DNA of 59,787 nucleotides from Glycomyces lechevalierae (GCF_027622945.1 NZ_JAPZVQ010000005.1:1-59787), one strand, 5' to 3'. Counted from the first letter of the stretch, positions 9,550 through 18,177 are shown. Numbers and translations: made by a program. Notes: generated by a model from the sequence alone, not told the origin.

Positions 9550-11151
9550 ATGGCCCAGATGCGCTCCCGCCGCGAACAGGTGGAGGCCCACAAGTTCATC
9601 ACCTCGCGCATGAACCAGGCGCTGGTGCTGGCCAACCCCGACTCGATCGAGCGGCCTCTGCGTCGCATCGGCCTCTCGATCTTCGTGTCGACGATGGTGC
9701 TGGCGCTGGTGTTCGGCGGGTTCGCGATCGCGACCCTGTTCGGCAAGGGCAACGCGGAGCCGGTCGTGGGCAACATCATCACGATCAAGGGCACCAACTC
9801 CGTCTACGTGTACATCACGAAGGACGGCAAGGACCCCGACCCGGAGAAGAACCCGGCCCGGCTCTGGCAGGTCACCAACTACACGTCGGCGCTGCTGCTG
9901 GCGAAGCCCGGTTCCTCCGGCATGCCCGAGGTCCAGAACCTCAAGGCGTCCTCGCTGAAGGGCGTGCAGCGCGGCAGCTTCACGATCGGCATCCAGGGGA
10001 TTCCGTCCCAGCCGCCGGACAAGTCGGAACTGCTGAAGGACGACGTCAACTGGAACACCTGCTCGACGTCGCGGGTCGAAGGCGGCACGGCCGAGTTCCA
10101 GTTGACGCAGCTCGTGGTCGAGGACCTGCCCGATCCGACCGCCTGGCTCGGGGACGACAAGTGGCTCTTGGCGCAGACCTCCCCGAAGAAGGTCGACGGA
10201 GTCGAGACGCCGACCAAGTACTTCCTGCTGTGGAACGGCGGCAAGTACTCGATCGGCGATGAGGACACGGCGGAGGGTCTTATCGGCAATCTCGGCCTGC
10301 AGGCCTCCGACGCGGTGATGCTCAACGAGAGCATGCTCAGCACGATCCCCTCGGTCGCGCCCATCGAGCCCGAAATGAGGACGAAGTTCGGCGATCCTTC
10401 GACCGTGCCCACCTCGGACGGCGGCACCGTCACCTACGGGGCGCCGGTGAGGGCCGCGGGTGACCAGTACGTGCTCCTGAACGACAACGGCGTCGACGCC
10501 TTCGCGCCGATCAACGACACCATGTTCAAGCTGCTCCAGTCCTTGGTCGCCAGCGAGCAGGAAGTCGAGCCGACCACCGTGTCGCAGATCGGCAACCAGG
10601 CGTCCTACGAGCCCAAGAACTACCCGGCAGAGGACCTGAGCGACAGCCTGTGGACCACCGATGCGCGCCGCCCGGCGGTGTGCGCGGTGTACGACCCGCA
10701 GGCGCAGTCCAACAACGACACGAGCATCCAGATCGCGATGTACGAAGAGGCTCCTTCCACGCTCACCGAGAACGCGAAGTCCGTTGAGGTCGACGACGAC
10801 GGCAACATCTTCTCGACCATCAAGAACCTCCAGGCGCAGACGGTGCTCCCGCCTGGCACGGCGGCACTGATCGACAAGCGGACCGACGAGGGCGCGACGA
10901 TCTCCGGGTTCACGTTCATGGTCAGCGACCAGGGCATCGCGCACGGCATCGTCGACGACGGGCCGACGGACACGACCCAGAACGCGCTCGGCTACGGCGG
11001 TGTCGATCCGGTCTCGATCCCGAACACGATGGTCTCGCTGATTCCCACGGGCGCGGAGCTGGACCCGTACGAGGCGCGGAAGCAGATGCAGTCCAACATC
11101 GAGGAAGTGCCGGTCTACGAGACGGAGCCCGCTGAGGGCGAGGGCGGCTGA
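9550..11151 (+). CDS. eccB: Type VII secretion protein EccB
   Basis: A 533-residue single-pass membrane protein of the ESX core complex. The basic N-terminus (MRSRREQVEAHKFITSRMNQ) is a family hallmark, followed by one transmembrane helix at about 43-66 and a large extracytoplasmic domain. Two widely spaced cysteines, Cys171 (NTCSTS) and Cys378 (PAVCAVY), match the disulfide that ties the outer repeats of known EccB proteins. GAGAGG precedes the ATG. It is the second gene of eccD-eccB; a hairpin follows the stop codon. Confidence 0.93.
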   Translation: MAQMRSRREQVEAHKFITSRMNQALVLANPDSIERPLRRIGLSIFVSTMVLALVFGGFAIATLFGKGNAEPVVGNIITIKGTNSVYVYITKDGKDPDPEKNPARLWQVTNYTSALLLAKPGSSGMPEVQNLKASSLKGVQRGSFTIGIQGIPSQPPDKSELLKDDVNWNTCSTSRVEGGTAEFQLTQLVVEDLPDPTAWLGDDKWLLAQTSPKKVDGVETPTKYFLLWNGGKYSIGDEDTAEGLIGNLGLQASDAVMLNESMLSTIPSVAPIEPEMRTKFGDPSTVPTSDGGTVTYGAPVRAAGDQYVLLNDNGVDAFAPINDTMFKLLQSLVASEQEVEPTTVSQIGNQASYEPKNYPAEDLSDSLWTTDARRPAVCAVYDPQAQSNNDTSIQIAMYEEAPSTLTENAKSVEVDDDGNIFSTIKNLQAQTVLPPGTAALIDKRTDEGATISGFTFMVSDQGIAHGIVDDGPTDTTQNALGYGGVDPVSIPNTMVSLIPTGAELDPYEARKQMQSNIEEVPVYETEPAEGEGG

Positions 11152-11170
11152 CACCCGCTCCAGCTTGAGG

Positions 11171-11203
11171 ACGACGCCGGGACCTGGACGGTTCCGGCGT
11201 CGT
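11171..11203 (+). terminator. Hairpin after eccB
   Basis: Inverted repeat ACGACGCCGG (11171-11180) and its complement (11194-11203); the loop can pair further with a G-T wobble. It lies 20 nt past the eccB stop and likely ends the eccD-eccB transcript. Confidence 0.6.
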
Positions 11204-11291
11204 TCGTTCTCCGGCCAGATCGGAGGTCCTTCGTTGTGGTGCGTGCGTGTTAACCTGGCGCGACCCACTCCCGACAACCCGAGGACTCGTC

Positions 11292-12113
11292 ATGGCCTAC
11301 CCGCCCCAGCAGCCGGGGTTCGACCCGAACCAGCAACCGTCCCAGCCCGGCTATGGTCAGCAGCCGGGGTACGGGCAGCAGCCTCCGCAGCAACCGGGTT
11401 ACGGTGTGCCGCAACAGCCCGGATTCGGGCAGCCGCAGCAGCCGGGCTACGGCCAGACCCCGCCGCCCGGGTACGGCCAGCAGCCCGGGTACGGGCAGCA
11501 GCCCCCGCAGCAGCCCGGTTACGGCGCCCAGCCCGGGTACGGGCAGTCCCTGCCGCCGGCTCCGAAGAAGTCGAAGACCGGCCTCTTCGTCGGCGTCGGC
11601 GCCGGTGTCCTGGTCCTGATCGTCGCGATCGTCTTCCTCGTCGCCAACCCCTTCGGCGGCAGCGCCCCCTCGAAGTCCGACACCCCCGAGGACGTCGCGA
11701 ACAAGATGCTCCCGCTCATGGGCGAGATGTTCGAGGCCGCGTTCGCCTCCGACTCGGACGCGGTCGCCGCGGTCATCGAGGACTTCAAGCCGTTCATGTG
11801 CGAGGACATGCGGGCCGAGATGGACTCCACCGCTTCGGAGCTCGACATGAGCGCCGCGGCCGAGGAGATGGGCCTCTCGGATCTCCCTGAGGTCGACATC
11901 GACGTCGATTTCTCGTATGAGGTCACGGGGTCGAACGTGGACGGCGACACCGCCACCGTCGACTACACCGTCAGCTACAACATGCCTGCGCCGGAGATGA
12001 GCGAGGACGGCATGTCGGTCACCGGCTGGACCACCGAGCGCACCGAGGACCAGGCGGACACCATGGACTTCGTCAAGGAAGACGGCGTCTGGGTCGCCTG
12101 CGGCGAGATCTGA
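11292..12113 (+). CDS. PGYG-repeat single-pass membrane protein
   Basis: A 273-residue protein of unknown function. Residues 1-90 are a low-complexity cytoplasmic region of Pro/Gly/Tyr/Gln with eight PGYG units plus PGFG variants. A basic stop-transfer (PKKSKTG) leads into a transmembrane helix at about 97-118. The extracytoplasmic domain (about 150 residues) is acidic, begins with [20 protein letters not shown] and has two cysteines (FMCEDM, VACGEI). The fold resembles DUF4878-like secreted domains, but I cannot confirm that. Start at MAYPP with GAGGA upstream. Being next to eccB, and sharing the tail composition of mycP, it may be an ESX accessory; that is inference. Confidence 0.75.
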   Translation: MAYPPQQPGFDPNQQPSQPGYGQQPGYGQQPPQQPGYGVPQQPGFGQPQQPGYGQTPPPGYGQQPGYGQQPPQQPGYGAQPGYGQSLPPAPKKSKTGLFVGVGAGVLVLIVAIVFLVANPFGGSAPSKSDTPEDVANKMLPLMGEMFEAAFASDSDAVAAVIEDFKPFMCEDMRAEMDSTASELDMSAAAEEMGLSDLPEVDIDVDFSYEVTGSNVDGDTATVDYTVSYNMPAPEMSEDGMSVTGWTTERTEDQADTMDFVKEDGVWVACGEI

Positions 12114-12128
12114 TCCTGAACTGAACCA

Positions 12129-12156
12129 GGGCCCCACCGGAAACCCGGTGGGGCCC
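12129..12156. terminator. Bidirectional hairpin terminator
   Basis: Perfect 12-bp stem GGGCCCCACCGG (12129-12140) with its complement (12145-12156) and an AAAC loop, between two convergent genes (stops at 12113 and 12171). It probably serves both. Confidence 0.85.
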
Positions 12157-12170
12157 TTCGCTATTGCCTC

Positions 12171-12968
12171 TTAGACGAGGGTGTCGAGGAGGGTGAAGTA
12201 GCCGTCCTTCTGGCCGGACTTGTTGGGGTGGTAGGACTCGGCGATGGGGTAGGAGATGCCGTTGAGCCATTCGGTGTCGTCGCAGACGGCGTGGTCGTCG
12301 AAGGCGGTGCGGACGTCGGCGTACTGGAAGCCGTGGCTGTCTGCGACGGTGCCGACGACGTCGCCGAGGAGGTCCGCGGCGTCGTTGAGGGCGGCCTGCT
12401 CACCGGGGCTGATGCGGGTGATGGCGTTGCACTCCTCGCCGTTGAAGAGGAGCGGGTAGCCGACGACGATCACTTCGGCGTTCGGGGCGGCGTCCTCGAT
12501 CGCGTTGTAGACGTCGTTGAGCCTGGCGGGCAGGGCGTCCCGGATGAAGGCCTCGGCGGCGTCGATCTCCTTGGTGCAGGTCCAGGGGTACGGGTAGGCG
12601 CACTTCTGGACGACGCCGGTCCAGCCGGTGTCGTTGCCGCCGATCGTGATCGTGACGAGGTCGGTGCTGTCGGAGAGGCCGCCGAGCTGGTTGTTCAGCA
12701 CGTCGCCGGTCTTGGCGCCGGAGCAGGCGGCGAAGGTGAGGTCGGCGCCGATGGCGTCGGCGAGGAGCGAGGGGTAGGCGGCGTCGGAGCGGCGGCAGCT
12801 CGAGTCGTCGATGTAGTCGCGGGTGCCCACGCCGGAGGCGTAGGAGTCGCCGAGGGCGACGTACTCGATGGTCTGGGCCTGGGCGGCGCCGCCGGTGAGG
12901 GCCGTGACGGACACGACCGCGGCGAGGAGTGCGCCCGCCATTGTGGAGATTCGTCGGGGGTGGGACAT
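12171..12968 (-). CDS. Secreted SGNH/GDSL-family esterase or lipase
   Basis: A 265-residue exported hydrolase. The signal peptide ends near AQAQT (about residue 32). SGNH blocks are all present: block I GDSYASG with nucleophile Ser42, block II CSGAKTGD, block III GGNDTGW and block V SYHPNKSG with the catalytic His. Six cysteines (SSCRR, AACSG, QKCAYPYPWTC, EECNA, AVCDD) fit the three disulfides of the Streptomyces extracellular lipase/esterase type. Lipid or ester substrates are expected outside the cell. It is monocistronic and has its own promoter with an inverted repeat at the -35. Confidence 0.9.
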   Translation of the reverse strand: MSHPRRISTMAGALLAAVVSVTALTGGAAQAQTIEYVALGDSYASGVGTRDYIDDSSCRRSDAAYPSLLADAIGADLTFAACSGAKTGDVLNNQLGGLSDSTDLVTITIGGNDTGWTGVVQKCAYPYPWTCTKEIDAAEAFIRDALPARLNDVYNAIEDAAPNAEVIVVGYPLLFNGEECNAITRISPGEQAALNDAADLLGDVVGTVADSHGFQYADVRTAFDDHAVCDDTEWLNGISYPIAESYHPNKSGQKDGYFTLLDTLV

Positions 12969-13009
12969 TTTGGGCTCCGTCTCGAATTTTGTCCGGGGTC
13001 GGGGCCCTA

Positions 13010-13050
13010 TTTATATAGGTTTCGTAACGGACGGTCCACCAACGGACCGT
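13010..13050 (-). promoter_or_regulatory. Promoter and inverted-repeat operator of the SGNH esterase gene
   Basis: Minus-strand TGGACC (13033-13038) and TATAAA (13010-13015), 17 nt apart, form a plausible promoter about 45 nt before the esterase start. A 7-bp inverted repeat ACGGTCC (13031-13037) / GGACCGT (13044-13050) covers the -35 box, a place where a repressor or activator would act. Confidence 0.45.
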
Positions 13051-13053
13051 GAA

Positions 13054-13071
13054 TTGTCGGGATATTGACAA
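13054..13071. promoter_or_regulatory. TTGTC-N8-GACAA inverted repeat
   Basis: Inverted half-sites TTGTC (13054-13058) and GACAA (13067-13071) lie between the esterase promoter and the end of the GntR gene. The same half-sites occur with no spacer at 14060-14069 before ehuB, so this may be a second site for the adjacent regulator. Confidence 0.3.
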
Positions 13072-13123
13072 ACATCGTTCTAGCTTGCGCGGCAAGCGGT
13101 CACGGACACAATGGAGCGGCTGG

Positions 13124-13927
13124 TCAGATGCCCTCGGGGAGGTCGAGGCGGTCGAGCGGCTGCGGCTCGTCCGGGGTCTCGGCCAGCAGGCGGTCGGCGT
13201 CGTCCTCTTTGGCCGCTTCAGGTTCGGCGAGCAGGCGCCGGACCTCGGCGTCGAGGTGGGCGCACATGAGCGCGTCGAACCGCTCGGCGTCCTCGGCGGC
13301 CAGCGCGTCGACGAAGGCCAGGTGCTCGGGGACGAGGTCGACGGCGACCTCGAAGTGCTCGTACATGGAGAAGGTGCAGAGCCGGGTCTCGATGAGGAGC
13401 GTGGACATCATGCGCGCCAGGCGGATCGAGCCGCCCCAGGCGGCGAGGCCGCGGTGGAAGTCGAGGTAGGCGTCGCCGAGGGCGCGGGCGTCGTCCTTCT
13501 TGAGGGCGCGCTGCATGCGCTTGACCTCGGTGCCGAGTTCGGCGAGGACGGTCTTGCGTTCGGCGAGGGGGCGGGCGAGGATGCGGCGGCCGAGTTCGGG
13601 TTCGATGCGGGCGCGGAGCCAGTGGATGTCGCGGACGTCCTCGGGGGTCATGGTGCGCACGGCGAGGCCGCGGCGGCGCGGGATGACGAGGAGCCCTTCG
13701 GCGGTGAGGCGCTGCATGGCCTCGCGCAGCGGTCCGCGGCTGACGCCGAGCTGGAAGGCGAGTTCGGCTTCGCCGAGCGCGGCCCCGGGCGGGAGCGACC
13801 CGTCCACGACCGCTTCGCGGAGCCGGTCGGCGATGAGGTCCACCGTCGAGGTGCGTCGCACCGGTGCCAGGCGCCCCACCTGGCGGGCACTGGTGAGCCC
13901 GCTCAATCCGCTGCTGCGATCAGACAC
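13124..13927 (-). CDS. GntR-family transcriptional regulator, FadR/FCD type
   Basis: A 267-residue regulator. The N-terminal winged helix (about 25-95) contains the GntR signature: IADRLREAVVDGSLPPGAAL, then LGVSRGPLREAMQRLTAEGL. The all-helical C-terminal FCD ligand domain follows (about 100-245), with the metal-site histidines in DFHRGLAAW and PEHLAFVDAL. It is divergent from ehuBCDA with a 202-nt gap that contains a perfect palindrome, so it most likely controls that importer in response to its substrate or a breakdown product. The acidic tail after residue 240 is not part of the family. Confidence 0.9.
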   Translation of the reverse strand: MSDRSSGLSGLTSARQVGRLAPVRRTSTVDLIADRLREAVVDGSLPPGAALGEAELAFQLGVSRGPLREAMQRLTAEGLLVIPRRRGLAVRTMTPEDVRDIHWLRARIEPELGRRILARPLAERKTVLAELGTEVKRMQRALKKDDARALGDAYLDFHRGLAAWGGSIRLARMMSTLLIETRLCTFSMYEHFEVAVDLVPEHLAFVDALAAEDAERFDALMCAHLDAEVRRLLAEPEAAKEDDADRLLAETPDEPQPLDRLDLPEGI

Positions 13928-14059
13928 GTCTGTCTGCTCCCCCTCTGTCTCTTCTGGGCAGCATCTTAGCGCTGCCGGTACATCACGTTCAGGTGCAAGC
14001 TCCGGTTGCGTCCCCCGTCAACATGCTTGCTTTTTTGTTATCGAACGTCGATCATCGTA

Positions 14060-14078
14060 TTGTCGACAAACTTACAAT
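14060..14078 (+). promoter_or_regulatory. Palindromic operator and -10 box before ehuB
   Basis: TTGTCGACAA (14060-14069) is a perfect palindrome lying 3 nt upstream of TACAAT (14073-14078), a good -10 hexamer for the ehuB transcript. A protein on this palindrome would sit in the promoter spacer, a repressor position. The divergent GntR gene is the obvious candidate. Confidence 0.5.
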
Positions 14079-14129
14079 AGACCGTTAGGGTCGGCAAGGT
14101 ACCCGACCCCGAACCAGGAGGCGACCATC

Positions 14130-15041
14130 GTGTCGAACCAACTGCACCTCAACCGCCGCCATGTCCTCGGCGGGGCGACCGCCGGGGCGGCGGCCCTCGC
14201 GCTGGCGGCCTGCTCCCGGACCGACCAGGGCGGCGACGGCAATGGGAACGGCCTGCTGAAGAAGGCCCAGGACGGGGGGACGCTCCGCATCGCGTATGCG
14301 GACGAGGCCCCGTACGCGTACACGGGCGACGACGACTCGGTCACCGGGCAATCGGTGGCCGTGCAGCTCTATCTGCTGGACAAGCTGGGTATCAGTGAAG
14401 ACCAGGTGGAATGGAAGCTCACCGAGTTCGATTCGCTCATCTCGGGCCTGGGCACCAACCACGACATGGTCATCGCCGGGATGTACGTCACGCCCGACCG
14501 CTGCGAGGCGGTGGCGTTCGCCGACCCGGACTACATCATGCCGGACGCGCTGCTGGTCCAGGCCGGCAATCCGGGCGGCTGGACCACCCTCAACGACATG
14601 GCCGAGACCGACGGCGTCATCGGCGTCATGAACGGCACGAGCGAGCAGGAGGTCGCGGACGCGATCTTCGACGAGGAGCGCATCAACGTGCAGGCGAACC
14701 TGCCCGCGCTCATCCTCGAACTCAAGGCCGGGCGCTGCGACGCGATCGGGCTGACCTCGGCGAACCTCCGCCTGGCGGCCGAGGCCGACCCCGAGGTCGA
14801 GGTCACGGACGGCTTCTGGCTGGTCGACCCCGAGTCCGGCGAGGACATGATCGGCGCGGGCGCGGCGGTCTTCCAGCCCGGCGACAAGGACTTCCGCGAC
14901 GCGGTGAACGGGGAGCTGAAGAAGCTCCTCGACGACACCGCCGCGTGGGAGGGGCTGGTCGGCGAGTTCGGGTTCACCGTCGAGGAGAACCACCCGGACG
15001 GCCTCACCGCCGAAGACCTCTGCCCGGACACCTACCAGTAG
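14130..15041 (+). CDS. ehuB: Substrate-binding lipoprotein of an ectoine/hydroxyectoine-type ABC importer
   Basis: A 303-residue periplasmic-binding protein of the polar amino acid/ectoine class. A Tat-type lipoprotein signal (NRRHVLGG, lipobox LAAC) anchors it outside the membrane. The mature part has family features GTLRIAYADEAPYAY, ITPDRCE-like VTPDRCEAVAFADPDY and a C-terminal GEFGF. Resemblance to EhuB proteins (the MYVTPDRCEAVAFADPDY block and a C-terminus ending AEDLCP) is my basis for the substrate; a general polar amino acid binder is the alternative. GTG start with AGGAG 9 nt upstream. First gene of a four-gene operon. Confidence 0.75.
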   Translation: MSNQLHLNRRHVLGGATAGAAALALAACSRTDQGGDGNGNGLLKKAQDGGTLRIAYADEAPYAYTGDDDSVTGQSVAVQLYLLDKLGISEDQVEWKLTEFDSLISGLGTNHDMVIAGMYVTPDRCEAVAFADPDYIMPDALLVQAGNPGGWTTLNDMAETDGVIGVMNGTSEQEVADAIFDEERINVQANLPALILELKAGRCDAIGLTSANLRLAAEADPEVEVTDGFWLVDPESGEDMIGAGAAVFQPGDKDFRDAVNGELKKLLDDTAAWEGLVGEFGFTVEENHPDGLTAEDLCPDTYQ

Positions 15042-15049
15042 GAGTCGCC

Positions 15050-15775
15050 ATGGACTTCAGAGAAGTCGTCGACTCGCTCCCCCGCTACGCGGAGCCGCTG
15101 CTGGTCACGATTCAGGTGACGCTCGCCTCCGCGGCGCTGGCGCTCGTCGTCGCGTTCGCCCTGGGCCTCATGACCAGTTCACGGCACCTGGCCGTGCGCA
15201 CGCCCGCCCGCGTGTTCGTGGAGTTCTTCCGCGGCTCGTCGGTGGTGGTGCAGCTGTTCTGGTTCGCCTTCGCCATGCCGGTGGTCCTGGGCATCCAGTT
15301 CGACTACGCGATCGTCGCCGGCATCATCGCCCTCGGCCTCAACTACGGCGCGTACTGCTCCGAAGTGGTGCGCGGCGCGATCGCCGCCGTCCCCAAGGGC
15401 CAGTTCGAGGCCAGTCTCGCCATGAACTTCACCCCGTTCCAGCGCATGCGCCTGGTCGTCCTCCCCCAGGCCTGGCCCGAGATGATCCCGTCGCTGTGCG
15501 CGTTCGCGATCATGCTGCTCAAGGCCAGCGCCCTCGTGTCGCTCATCAGCGTCACCGACCTGACCGCGATGGCGGGGCTCGTCGGCGGGCGCGACGGCGG
15601 CGTGAACCAGTTGCCGCATTACGCGCTCATCCTCGTCCTCTACTTCATCCTCGCCTGGCTCATCTGGACCGGGATGCGGGCGCTCGAGCGCCGCGCCAAG
15701 CGCGGCATCGGGATCGACGCGAAGCCCGAGAAGGGCCGCTTGACGCCGGCCGTCGCGCAGAAGGGCATGACCTGA
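15050..15775 (+). CDS. ehuC: ABC importer permease, EhuC type
   Basis: A 241-residue inner-membrane permease of the His/Glu/Gln-type HisM family, with about five helices and the EAA loop near GAIAAVPKGQFEASLAM. The conserved entry (FVEFFRGSSVVVQLFW) matches the amino acid permease motif usually written RGTPLLVQL. The ribosome site overlaps the ehuB stop codon (TAGGAG) and the stop overlaps the ehuD start, so translation is coupled. It pairs with EhuD to form the channel. Confidence 0.75.
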   Translation: MDFREVVDSLPRYAEPLLVTIQVTLASAALALVVAFALGLMTSSRHLAVRTPARVFVEFFRGSSVVVQLFWFAFAMPVVLGIQFDYAIVAGIIALGLNYGAYCSEVVRGAIAAVPKGQFEASLAMNFTPFQRMRLVVLPQAWPEMIPSLCAFAIMLLKASALVSLISVTDLTAMAGLVGGRDGGVNQLPHYALILVLYFILAWLIWTGMRALERRAKRGIGIDAKPEKGRLTPAVAQKGMT

Positions 15776-16443
15776 TGAACGAGTGGAACAACGACACGGT
15801 CGTCGAGGTCTTCCCCGCCATGTGGGAGGGGTTCATCGTCGTCCTGCAGGTCACGCTGGTGGCCGGCCTCATCGCGGTGCTGCTCGGCCTGCTGGTGGCG
15901 ATCGCCGAGCGGATCGGGCCGCCGTGGGTGCGGCGGGTCGTCTCGGGGGTCTTCCAGTTCATCCGCAACACGCCGCTGCTGGTGCAGGTGCTGTTCGTGT
16001 GGACGGCGACGAGCCTGTACATCAATCCGGAGTGGAGCGCGTTCGCCGTCGGCTCGGCGGTGCTGGGCGTCCACTACGCCTCCTACACCTCGGAGTCGTA
16101 CCGGGCCGGGATCGAGGCGATCCCGGTGGGGCAGTGGGAGGCCGCGACGGCCTTGAGCCTGCCGACCCACCGCGTGTGGGGCGCGATCGTGCTGCCGCAG
16201 CTGCTGCGGCGCTCGTCCGCGGCGGTCGCGAACTGGATCATCGCCATGTTCAAGGAAGTGCCGACGCTGTTCGTGATCGGCGTGCTGGAGATGATCGCCC
16301 AGGCGCAGAAGTACCAGGGGCAGCACTACGACGGCGCCGTCGAGGGCTACACCATCGCAGGAATCCTGTTCCTGGCCGCCTCCTACCCGGTGGCGGTCGC
16401 GGCGCGGAGATTGGAGAACCGTCTTGCAAAATCCCATTACTGA
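15775..16443 (+). CDS. ehuD: ABC importer permease, EhuD type
   Basis: A 222-residue permease paralogous to EhuC. It has the motif FIRNTPLLVQVLFVW and the EAA loop (YRAGIEAIPVGQWEAATALSL). Its ATG shares one base with the ehuC stop (TGATG). The C-terminus overlaps the ehuA start by 20 nt. Together with EhuC it makes the heterodimeric membrane part of the importer. Confidence 0.75.
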   Translation: MNEWNNDTVVEVFPAMWEGFIVVLQVTLVAGLIAVLLGLLVAIAERIGPPWVRRVVSGVFQFIRNTPLLVQVLFVWTATSLYINPEWSAFAVGSAVLGVHYASYTSESYRAGIEAIPVGQWEAATALSLPTHRVWGAIVLPQLLRRSSAAVANWIIAMFKEVPTLFVIGVLEMIAQAQKYQGQHYDGAVEGYTIAGILFLAASYPVAVAARRLENRLAKSHY

Positions 16444-17275
16444 TGCTGAGCACCGCCCTGCCGCCGAGCGCGGGCCCGCGACCGGCCCGCTCGTCCGCTT
16501 CGACCGGGTGAACAAGTCCTTCGGGGACCTCACGGTCCTGGACCGGTTGAGCTTCGACGTCGACCCGGGCGAGCGCGTGACGCTCATCGGGCCCTCCGGC
16601 TCGGGCAAGACCACGATCCTGCGGCTGCTCATGACCCTCGAGCACGTGACGCCGACGAAGGACCCGGCCGCCGAGGGCGGCGTGATCTGGGTCGAGGGCA
16701 AGCCGTTGTCCCACATGGAGAAGGGCAACCGGTTGGTGGTCGCCAACGAGCGCCACCTGCGGCAGGCCCGCAAGAAGATCGGCATGGTCTTCCAGTCGTT
16801 CAACCTGTTCCCGAACATGCGGGTGCTGCGCAACGTCACCGAGGCGCAGGTCCACACGCTCGGCCGGTCGAAGGACGAGGCCGAGGCGAAGGCCCGGGAG
16901 CTCCTGGACCTCGTGGGCCTCTCCGCCAAAGTGGACAACTACCCGTCGCAGCTCTCGGGCGGCCAGCAGCAGCGGGTGGCGATCGCCCGGGCGCTGGCGA
17001 TGGACCCGGACATCCTGCTGCTCGACGAGGTGACCAGCGCGCTCGACCCCGAGCTGGTCGCGGACGTGCTGGGGGTGCTGCGCGACGTCGCGGACACGAC
17101 CAGCATCACGATGCTCATCGTGACGCACGAGATGGGCTTCGCGCGGGACGTCTCGAACCGGGTGATGATGTTCGACCGCGGCGTCATCGTCGAGGAGGGC
17201 GCGCCCGACGAAATCTTCTCGGATCCGAGAGAAGCGCGCACGCAGGACTTCCTCCGGGCCGTGCTCGCGGAGTAG
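16424..17275 (+). CDS. ehuA: ABC importer ATP-binding protein, EhuA type
   Basis: A 283-residue ATPase that energises uptake. Walker A GPSGSGKTT, Q-loop VFQSFNLFPNM, signature LSGGQQQRVAIARAL, Walker B ILLLDEVTSALD and H-loop VTHEM are all intact. The start is a TTG inside the end of ehuD; no ATG lies before the Walker A in this frame and the TTG has GGAGA nearby. The insert between Walker A and the Q-loop (PTKDPAAEGG...VVANERHLRQ) is typical of the ectoine/amino acid group. A strong intrinsic terminator follows. Confidence 0.85.
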   Translation: MQNPITDAEHRPAAERGPATGPLVRFDRVNKSFGDLTVLDRLSFDVDPGERVTLIGPSGSGKTTILRLLMTLEHVTPTKDPAAEGGVIWVEGKPLSHMEKGNRLVVANERHLRQARKKIGMVFQSFNLFPNMRVLRNVTEAQVHTLGRSKDEAEAKARELLDLVGLSAKVDNYPSQLSGGQQQRVAIARALAMDPDILLLDEVTSALDPELVADVLGVLRDVADTTSITMLIVTHEMGFARDVSNRVMMFDRGVIVEEGAPDEIFSDPREARTQDFLRAVLAE

Positions 17276-17318
17276 ACTTCAGGTTCTCCTCCATCCTTGG
17301 AGAGTGTTAGGGGTGTTC

Positions 17319-17363
17319 GAGGGGGGCGGCCATGAGGGGTTATCGGCCGCCCCCCTCTTTTTT
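17319..17363 (+). terminator. Strong intrinsic terminator of the ehu operon
   Basis: A 13-bp perfect stem (17319-17331 and 17345-17357, 13-nt loop) followed at once by TTTTTT. One of two textbook rho-independent terminators in the window. Confidence 0.95.
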
Positions 17364-17495
17364 CACGCCCGCAGATCCGAAGTGGACCGACGTCCGGCCG
17401 CCCACGCGCGGGTACGCCCCGGCTCGCGGGCGGCGGGTGGCAGAATCAGACACCGTGTCAGCACCAGCGGCAGCGCCCGCACCGGAGGTCGTCCG

Positions 17496-18176
17496 ATGAA
17501 CCTGTTCGGCAGGGGCGAAAGCCCGACGGAGGAGACCGTGGCCGTGATCGGCCTGGGCCGCTTCGGCTCCGCGGTCGCCGAGTCCCTCACCCGGCTCGGC
17601 CACGAGGTCCTCGCGATCGACGAGCGCCCCGAGATCGTCCAGCGCGCCTCAGAGACCCTCACGCACGTCGTGCAGGCCGACTCGACCGAGTCCACCGTGC
17701 TCAACCAGCTCGGCATCGGCGAGTTCGACCACGTCGTCGTCGCGATCGGCACGGACATCGAGGCGAGCGTCCTCACCGTCCTCGCCTGCGAGGAGGTCGG
17801 GGTCCGCGAGATCTGGGCCAAGGCCATCAACGCCAAGCACGGCCAGATCCTCCACCGCACCGGCGCCCACCACGTGGTCTACCCCGAAGCGGCCATGGGC
17901 GAGCGGGTCGCGCACCTCGTGAGCGGCAAGATGCTCGACTTCATCGAGTTCGACGACGGCTTCGCGATCGTCAAGACCAAGGCCCCCGCCGAGGCCGTCG
18001 GCCGGACCCTCGGCGAGTCCAAGCTCCGCAGCAAGTACGGGGTCACCGTCGTCGGCGTCAAGCAGCCCGGCGAGGACTTCACCTACGCCACCCCCGAGAC
18101 CGTGATCGCCGAGGGCGACACCCTCATCGTCTCCGGGGACACCACCAAGGTCGAGCACTTCGCGTCCACGACCTGA
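17496..18176 (+). CDS. trkA: Potassium channel regulatory subunit, TrkA/KtrA family
   Basis: A 226-residue cytoplasmic RCK protein that binds nucleotide and gates the TrkH-type channel. The Rossmann motif VIGLGRFGSAVAESL sits at the N-terminus, with the acidic end of strand 2 at IDERPE; the TrkA-C domain occupies about 145-226. ATG start with GGAGG 8 nt upstream. The TrkH gene begins one base after the stop codon, so the two form a two-gene potassium uptake operon. Confidence 0.92.
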   Translation: MNLFGRGESPTEETVAVIGLGRFGSAVAESLTRLGHEVLAIDERPEIVQRASETLTHVVQADSTESTVLNQLGIGEFDHVVVAIGTDIEASVLTVLACEEVGVREIWAKAINAKHGQILHRTGAHHVVYPEAAMGERVAHLVSGKMLDFIEFDDGFAIVKTKAPAEAVGRTLGESKLRSKYGVTVVGVKQPGEDFTYATPETVIAEGDTLIVSGDTTKVEHFASTT

Positions 18177-18177
18177 C

